This document shows, in pieces, positions 59,371-64,000 of a stretch of 64,000 bases of DNA (positions are counted from its first letter, which is position 1; each line of letters starts with the position of its first letter). The notes beneath the pieces are model-generated. The model ran no database searches, had not been told where the DNA came from, and was given only the letters and a program-made list of their open reading frames with translations. The translations under genes were made by a program, and so were the position numbers. This DNA is from Lysinibacillus sp. KCTC 33748 (lineage in GTDB: Bacteria > Bacillota > Bacilli > Bacillales_A > Planococcaceae), in the NCBI RefSeq assembly GCF_002237755.1, contig NZ_MWSJ01000002.1:537453-601452 (forward strand). The letters are read 5' to 3'.

Positions 59371-59496
59371 TGTTAGGCTGTTTACATCCCGCACTGACGA
59401 TGGGATATATTGCTGAGTTAGGTTTGCCTGAGATAAAAATTGAAATAGGGATTTGGGCAGCTAAAGTTTATTAATATGTTTTAGTAAACAGAGTAT

Positions 59497-59535
59497 CCCA
59501 AGGAAAAGCTGTGGTCGTCTTTTCCTTGGGTTTTT
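59497..59535 (+). terminator. Terminator of the petrobactin operon
   Basis: CCCAAGGAAAA and TTTTCCTTGGG pair perfectly over 11 bases and are followed by TTTTT. Confidence 0.9.
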
Positions 59536-59639
59536 GTATATGTTTATGGCACATAGAGCAACAGTTAAGAAGAGCTTATTAATGAAACTAATATGGTGGG
59601 GAAGCGATTTTCAATTAAGCCAAGGTGAAATTGAAAAAC

Positions 59640-60679
59640 TTAAATCATCTTTTTCAGAACCGAGTATAAAAACTCAGCATCTTTTCCGACTCCGCAAATA
59701 AGTGCCGATCCTCTTTGATGTTGCCACGGTAGTCCAATATAATATAACCCTTGTATTGGACTCAAACCTCTTTTATGAAGAGGGAACCATTTGCATCTAA
59801 AACTCCCTCTATGTCTACCCATTTGTAGTCAGGAACAAATCCTGTTGACCAAATAATATTTTTCACGTTTGTTTTACTACGATCATTAAACATTATTTCT
59901 CCGCCTTGTATCTTTATGACTCTTGGTTTAATATTTATTTTTTCTTTACGAATCAGATGCTTTAACTCAAGTCCAAAAATAGGGTCACTTTGTTTTCGAA
60001 ACCATAATCCGCGCCTTGTATCCGTTCCTGCATATAAGAGACCAATTTTTTCTAACCAGTAAAAAATGCTTTTCCCTATAATATGAAGTGGTAAAAATTT
60101 AAAAGGATGGCTAATAGCGATGGTTACTTCACGATTTTCTGCAAGTTCTGTCGCAATTTGCGTACCAGAATTTCCTCCTCCAATTACAAGAACAGGGCCA
60201 TCTGGAATCATCTCAGGTGATTGGTATTGAGAAGAATGAATTTGAAACACCTCTCGTGAAAGACTTTGGGAAATTGAAGGAATGAACGGTTTCTGAAAAG
60301 CACCAGATGCGATGATAACATGTTTAGAATGAAATATCCCCTTATCAGTAGTGACTTCAAATGTACTTTTTATTTTTTGTACTTTAAGTACAGTCGTCTC
60401 CATTTTCACCGGTAACAAAAAACGTTCAGCATATGCTTCAAGATAATCTGCGATTTCATCCTTTGTAGGCAATGCATTTTTATCTCCTTCTAATCTCATC
60501 CCTGGCAGTGAACTATATGATTTAGGTGTAAATAAAATCAAGGAATCATACCTATTTCTCCATGTATCCCCAATTCTTTTTTCTCCATCGAATATTACAA
60601 AATTATAGCCTCCTTGTTGCAAATAATACCCCATGCTTAATCCAGCTTGTCCAGCACCAATCACAATAATATCTAACAT
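59640..60679 (-). pseudogene. Flavin-containing monooxygenase-like oxidoreductase, frameshifted
   Basis: The frame from ATG 60679 encodes an FAD-binding GAGQAGLSMGYYL at the N-terminus, GDTWRNRYDSL, and the NADPH site VLVIGGGNSGTQIATELA near residue 160, ending WSTGFVPDYKWVDIEGV, then goes out of frame near 59785. The expected C-terminus (LHKRGLSPIQGLYYIGLPWQ, HQRGSALICGVGKDAEF) is in another frame and ends at 59640. So one indel breaks a protein of about 345 residues of the CzcO/ArsO-type monooxygenase family. Whether it is a sequencing error cannot be told. A repeat of ATATATTCAT lies upstream. Confidence 0.8.
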
Positions 60680-60708
60680 CTCTTGATCCCACTTTCTATT
60701 TAAAAATC

Positions 60709-60743
60709 AATATATGTTCATATATTCATATATTCATATATTA
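60709..60743 (-). promoter_or_regulatory. Tandem ATATATTCAT repeats upstream of the monooxygenase gene
   Basis: The motif TTCATATA occurs three times at nine-base spacing (ATATATGTTCATATATTCAT and onward) 30-64 bases before the start codon. Such AT-rich half-site arrays are typical of ArsR/SmtB-type operators. No ArsR gene is adjacent, so the link is tentative. Confidence 0.4.
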
Positions 60744-60839
60744 AAGTCATTATAACAACTCCTTCTCACACGTCAAGTAATGTTCATCAATTATGATTAG
60801 AGTTTTTTTAATGTTTTAACAAAGTTATAGGGATGGTAC

Positions 60840-61260
60840 GAATTGAACAATCAGCTCATAGGTGGAAAAAAGCTTGTAAAAAGAATTTATTGGGCTCACA
60901 GATTCAAGGGAAATGGGTTCTGGCAGACCATTAAAACGACAACTTACACCATCGGAAATAATTGAATTACAGGATGCAAGAATTAGGCTACTAGAGGGAC
61001 AAATGGTAGGGGAGGGAACTGTTAGGTCAATGCGCTACAAGAGTCGTTTTTTTGTCATTTGAGGTAGACTAACAATCTTGTAACACATTAAAAGAGCTTA
61101 AATCAAAATTAAATCATTATATGGTTAACTATAACAATTATCGTCATTAAGGGAACTTAAAAAAGATGATCCCTATTCATATAGGAATCACCTTCTAGTT
61201 GCTTAATCTCTTTTATATTGTGTCCAGGACATAGGTGCCGTTTTAACAAGTTGTTTTTCT
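60840..61260 (+). mobile_element. IS3-family (IS150-like) remnant
   Basis: Two transposase pieces are visible on the plus strand: an orfA tail (LTDSREMGSGRPLKRQLTPS then EIIELQDARIRLLEGQ) around 60895-61005, and an orfB end (ELKSKLNHYMVNYNNYRH, NLKKM, YRNHLLAA-like) around 61090-61205, followed by GTGTCCAGGACATAGGTGCC, which is the usual IS3 tail. Stops and a large central deletion make it inactive. It lies between the asb/monooxygenase block and speD. Confidence 0.7.
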
Positions 61261-61299
61261 TTTCCTTTTACATTTTAAGGGCCTATATTACCCATTTTT

Positions 61300-61611
61300 C
61301 TATTTACCTCGATATACGTAATGCTGTGTGGCATTTCCTGCATTAAATTGCTCAGTAATATATTGTACGGCCTCTTGTAGAGCTATTTTACTGTTACAAG
61401 TGAAAACATCTATTGCAGCATAACCGTACTCTGGCCACGTATGAATCGTCAAATGTGATTCTTGAATGATGACGACACCGCTAACCCCGTAAGGTGAGAA
61501 ATGATGGAAATTTTCTGTTACAATCGTTGCCTTTGCTTTATGGGCAGCTTGACACATAATTGTTTTAATTTTTTGTACATCATTAAGTAATGCAACATCG
61601 CAATCATGCAA
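61300..61611 (-). CDS. speD: S-adenosylmethionine decarboxylase proenzyme, start uncertain
   Basis: Makes decarboxylated SAM, the aminopropyl donor for polyamine synthesis. The self-cleavage and pyruvoyl site is in [20 protein letters not shown] (cut between Glu and Ser), with the catalytic His and Cys in IHTWPE and VFTCN. Homology continues upstream of the TTG at 61611 ([10 protein letters not shown], like the GRHxxxEL start of the family), but no ATG, GTG or TTG is in frame there: the sequence ATGCATTAGGCCATC has ATG one base out of step. A one-base deletion or an unusual start is possible. The 3' end of bpsA overlaps this region, so the two are one leftward operon. Confidence 0.85.
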   Translation of the reverse strand: MHDCDVALLNDVQKIKTIMCQAAHKAKATIVTENFHHFSPYGVSGVVIIQESHLTIHTWPEYGYAAIDVFTCNSKIALQEAVQYITEQFNAGNATQHYVYRGK

Positions 61612-61631
61612 CTCTAATAAAATATGATGGC

Positions 61632-62804
61632 CTAATGCATGCTATCCTGCGTTTTTTGTACTGTTCTCTTTATTTGTGAAAACTTTTTATTTTTGCAGCT
61701 AGGGCAACCACTGGACTGAAGATGAGTAATCGTAGTGTACTGATTTTTAGCACCTACTGTAAGTGAGTGTTTACAACGAATACACTGATAAACGACAGAT
61801 TTTCGCTCAACTTCTCCAGTGTAAATTGGCCGCGTAAATTTACGCTGATTAGGAATGTGGGAAATCATATGTTCTGTTGTTTGTAATACGAATAACTGAC
61901 TTGTAGCGCCTAAAATCTGCGCACCTTCATAGGTGTTAATGTCGTATTTAATACTATTGATCACGAAGCCCATAGCTTGTAAGCTTTGCTGTAGCTCCCA
62001 CTGTTTTTGATAGCTCCGTTTAGCGTAGGAAAAAAACACATGTCGCATCGCTTCTGGCTTGAGCGCATTAATTGCACGTGATAAAAAGAGCTGTGCGCCA
62101 ATCAAGGTATACGGCGTATCTGTGTATACGCAATCAAACTGATGGGCGTATGTTTTAGGCAAAGGCTCCTGAACGTTATAATAATCTGCTTTAATCGGAA
62201 GCTCATAGTCTTTAGCTATGTTGCTAATTGTACTTAAGACTCGTCTATCAATATCTAATACAACAATTTTAGTTGCAGAATGTGGAGCGATTTTCTTTAG
62301 TAAAAATGCTAATGCAATACTAATAAAATCATCGTCGCCTAAACATAAAATGCGCTTATTGAGTAGCATTGTATAGTCTAGTGCGAGCAATGCACGTTTT
62401 AATGCTGTATCAACTGTACATTTGGCTTGATCTATTGCTACGTCAGCTGTGGGTCTAGCATCATAAATGGTGCTTAACCCGCTAATATTTTGTGCAATCC
62501 ATTCTGTACGAAACGAATTATCTGTCGTTAATTGAAAATAAAGTTTAGCATTTGCACCTGATAGTTGAAAATATTGTGAGATAGCTAGTTGGCCCTTTTT
62601 CGTTAAGCTATGTTTACCCCATCCTTGCTTGGCAAATTCTTTCTTCATTGCAGAAACGATAGGTATTGGTAAGTCTGTCATATTAGCTAAAGATTTGGTT
62701 GTACAATTTTTATGAAAATATAAAGCAAGTAAAGCCTTTTCTAATGTGTGATAATGTTCTTCAAGCAGCATATTAGCTGTAATTTGTTGTAATTGTTTTT
62801 GCAT
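61632..62804 (-). CDS. bpsA: BpsA-like aminopropyltransferase (bis-aminopropyl spermidine synthase family)
   Basis: A 390-residue enzyme of the DUF43/BpsA family, which in thermophilic archaea adds aminopropyl groups from decarboxylated SAM to spermidine. Residues about 10-80 form a winged helix ([20 protein letters not shown]), followed by a Rossmann core with [14 protein letters not shown] (GDDD), [11 protein letters not shown] and [10 protein letters not shown] (family D/P/P-Y/F-T site). Unusually a C-terminal zinc ribbon follows (CIRC near residue 341 and CPSC near 372). ATG 62804; AGAGGACGAA upstream. It is directly upstream of speD in one operon. Whether it makes spermidine, thermospermine or branched polyamines is not known. 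Confidence 0.8.
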   Translation of the reverse strand: MQKQLQQITANMLLEEHYHTLEKALLALYFHKNCTTKSLANMTDLPIPIVSAMKKEFAKQGWGKHSLTKKGQLAISQYFQLSGANAKLYFQLTTDNSFRTEWIAQNISGLSTIYDARPTADVAIDQAKCTVDTALKRALLALDYTMLLNKRILCLGDDDFISIALAFLLKKIAPHSATKIVVLDIDRRVLSTISNIAKDYELPIKADYYNVQEPLPKTYAHQFDCVYTDTPYTLIGAQLFLSRAINALKPEAMRHVFFSYAKRSYQKQWELQQSLQAMGFVINSIKYDINTYEGAQILGATSQLFVLQTTEHMISHIPNQRKFTRPIYTGEVERKSVVYQCIRCKHSLTVGAKNQYTTITHLQSSGCPSCKNKKFSQIKRTVQKTQDSMH

Positions 62805-62864
62805 TGTAGATTCGTCCTCTCAATTTTAAATAGAAAAAATTGAAATTATCTAAATCAACGAATA

Positions 62865-62894
62865 GAAAAAAGCGCGACTAAAATTAGTCGCGCT
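62865..62894 (-). terminator. Strong hairpin terminator or attenuator before bpsA
   Basis: AGCGCGACTAA and TTAGTCGCGCT pair perfectly over 11 bases; on the minus strand TTTTTTC follows. It lies 60 bases upstream of the bpsA start, on the same strand. With no leftward gene seen upstream it may act as an attenuator in the bpsA-speD leader. Confidence 0.7.
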
Positions 62895-63318
62895 AAAATG
62901 TTTATACGAAGCTAACTAATTCTAATCTTGCTATTTTTTTGCATAACAAATAACACCTATATCGGTGGTTTGCTCAACAAAATTAAGCTATAAAGTTGAT
63001 TTAGATTAGAATTCTACATTTAACAAAAAGTTCACCCTTTAATAAAATAGTATTTTTACTATACAATAGATGTGGGAATTTCACAAGTTTTAGAAAGTAT
63101 CACTAAATAGTGTAATTTAATAAGAAATATTTAGGGGGTGCATTTACTGAAATACGCTCTATTTGATATGATTTTTCGATGGATGAAAAAAAGTGGAAAT
63201 ATATATAAAGTAGTTAAATGACATTATATTTATAACCAGTATGTTTTTTAGGAGCCTTAAATGAAGTTTTCTAAAATAAATAATTCGAAAGAGATAAAGA
63301 ATAGGGGAGGTTGATCTT
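62895..63318. other. Gene-free stretch
   Basis: No supported gene. It must contain the bpsA-speD promoter (minus strand). The plus strand shows a GGGGAGG site at 63305 leading into the topB relic. Confidence 0.4.
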
Positions 63319-63320
63319 AA

Positions 63321-63540
63321 ATGGGACTTAGAATAATCATTGCTGAGAAGCCGTCCGTAGCGAAGCATATTGCGGAAATGGTTATTTCATTACGTGTACT
63401 TTTGGCCAACTTTTGCGGCTTTTTGATGCTAAAGAATATGATAAAAAGATGGGGAAATGGCAGATGGACTATCCTTACAAGGTGAAGAAGGATCTAAAAA
63501 AAAGAAAAAGAAGACTTTGGAGCAAGAAAACAGCTGAGAG
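63321..63540 (+). pseudogene. topB (DNA topoisomerase III) relic, right copy
   Basis: ATG 63321 with AGGGGAGG upstream encodes MGLRIIIAEKPSVAKHIAEM, the catalytic metal site start (E of AEKPS) of topoisomerase III. After 63380 the frame is lost; another frame has TFGQLLRLFDAKEYDKKMGK then KWQMDYPYKVKKD, which matches the next conserved part (GHLxxL..xxYDxxxxKW). The rest is deleted. A shorter copy of the same start is at 51961. Confidence 0.6.
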
Positions 63541-63946
63541 TCACTAATAGTTAAATGAAGAGACAAGATGTTCAAATGGTCATTTCTACGTGTGATAACG
63601 ATTTATCTCTATAAATTTATATGTACATAATTGTGTTTTGGGACAATTTTTTACTTTTAAAAAGAAAAAATTTAGTATCCGTCAACTTCAAAAGATACTT
63701 GAGTAAGAAGTTGGCGGGAGTGCTATGAACATCTATACTTCTAAAATGATAGTTATTGTTAAAAATTGAATTAATGCTAGAACTCAAATCTACTATGGTT
63801 TACTGCACAGAGAAAAAAATTCGGGAAAATACCCCAGATACTCCAAAATCTCCAGGTAATCTTCAGATAGTCTTCACATTAACTACAGATATCGCCTATA
63901 TAATCAAGACTGTAAGACAAAATACTTTAAAAGGAGATTAAAAACT

Positions 63947-64000
63947 ATGAAAAAGAGAAAGAAATTGGCTGCTACTACTTTAGGTGCTGTATTTGCACTT
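63947..64000 (+). CDS. Start of a probable secreted protein, 3' end outside window
   Basis: ATG 63947 follows AAAGGAGATTAAAAACT and begins MKKRKKLAATTLGAVFAL, the charged and hydrophobic parts of a signal peptide. The gene is cut by the window edge after 18 codons. Product unknown. Confidence 0.6.
   Translation, partial: MKKRKKLAATTLGAVFAL

Noticed and set aside
59370..59474. 34-codon frame overlapping the asbF stop
   Set aside because: No ribosome site and no recognisable product; not part of known petrobactin operons. Possibly a relic, too weak to list as a gene.
63159..63368. Minus-strand frame of 69 codons near the topB relic
   Set aside because: No ribosome site; it is the antisense of the topB relic and flanking AT-rich DNA.
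63756..63941. 61-codon plus-strand frame before the final secreted gene
   Set aside because: Ends at the ribosome site of the next gene, has no site of its own and a non-protein-like composition.
1..64000. tRNA, rRNA, tmRNA genes or CRISPR arrays
   Set aside because: None recognised. The prophage attachment site lies in a protein-coding gene, so no tRNA is needed to explain it.

Overview
The window is AT-rich DNA with strong AGGAGG-type ribosome binding sites, compact same-strand gene blocks and families typical of Bacillales (YkuS, YfzA, RNHCP, LOG, MocR, BcrC, YxjI-like, many GNAT acetyltransferases). The gene mix most resembles Lysinibacillus or a close relative. That assignment is an inference from gene content; no rRNA or tRNA gene is visible.

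Layout. 1-4700: end of an accessory or mobile region with a truncated Ser/Thr kinase gene, an XRE-type repressor with three related operators, a plasmid/phage-style HTH protein, and a protein with a ParB/sulfiredoxin-like DGNHR motif. 4800-6800: fumC, and just upstream of it a Fur-controlled small RNA gene of FsrA/RyhB type that is read from the sequence here. 7361-20600: a secreted V8-like protease, an ATPase plus Eis-like acetyltransferase pair, a DUF5412-like gene broken by a small repeat element, a MocR regulator divergent from two GNAT genes, a CPBP protease with small membrane and HhH genes, an ECF sigma factor with its membrane partner, a TauE/SafE exporter and an iron-sulfur PD-(D/E)XK nuclease. 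20480-24203: a decayed prophage whose two ends are 136-bp copies of the nuclease gene 3' end. 24300-36900: small and hypothetical genes, including three tandem copies of a secreted helical-repeat protein. 37400-51900: an APH-like kinase, a scatter of small proteins (one WapI-like immunity protein), an MFS pump, GNATs, bcrC with an ECF-type promoter, and an ABC-F ribosome protection gene behind a transcription attenuator. 52350-59535: the complete petrobactin operon asbABCDEF with two Fur boxes. 59640-62900: a broken flavin monooxygenase, an IS3 remnant, and a speD-bpsA polyamine operon. 63300-64000: a topB relic and the start of a secreted protein.

How parts fit together. Iron is the strongest theme. 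The petrobactin operon carries two near-perfect Fur boxes, and a third Fur box overlaps the promoter of the fumC-linked small RNA, whose loop exposes six C residues as expected for an iron-sparing riboregulator. Petrobactin needs two spermidines per molecule, and the two genes 2 kb downstream (speD, bpsA) make decarboxylated SAM and transfer aminopropyl groups, so the locus may supply its own polyamine.

The region is also strongly worn. At least twelve genes are broken or reduced to fragments (DUF5412-like gene, prophage integrase and amidase, HAD hydrolase, flavin monooxygenase, two topB relics, IS3, several unnamed tails). This points to repeated gain and decay around the asb cluster and the prophage.
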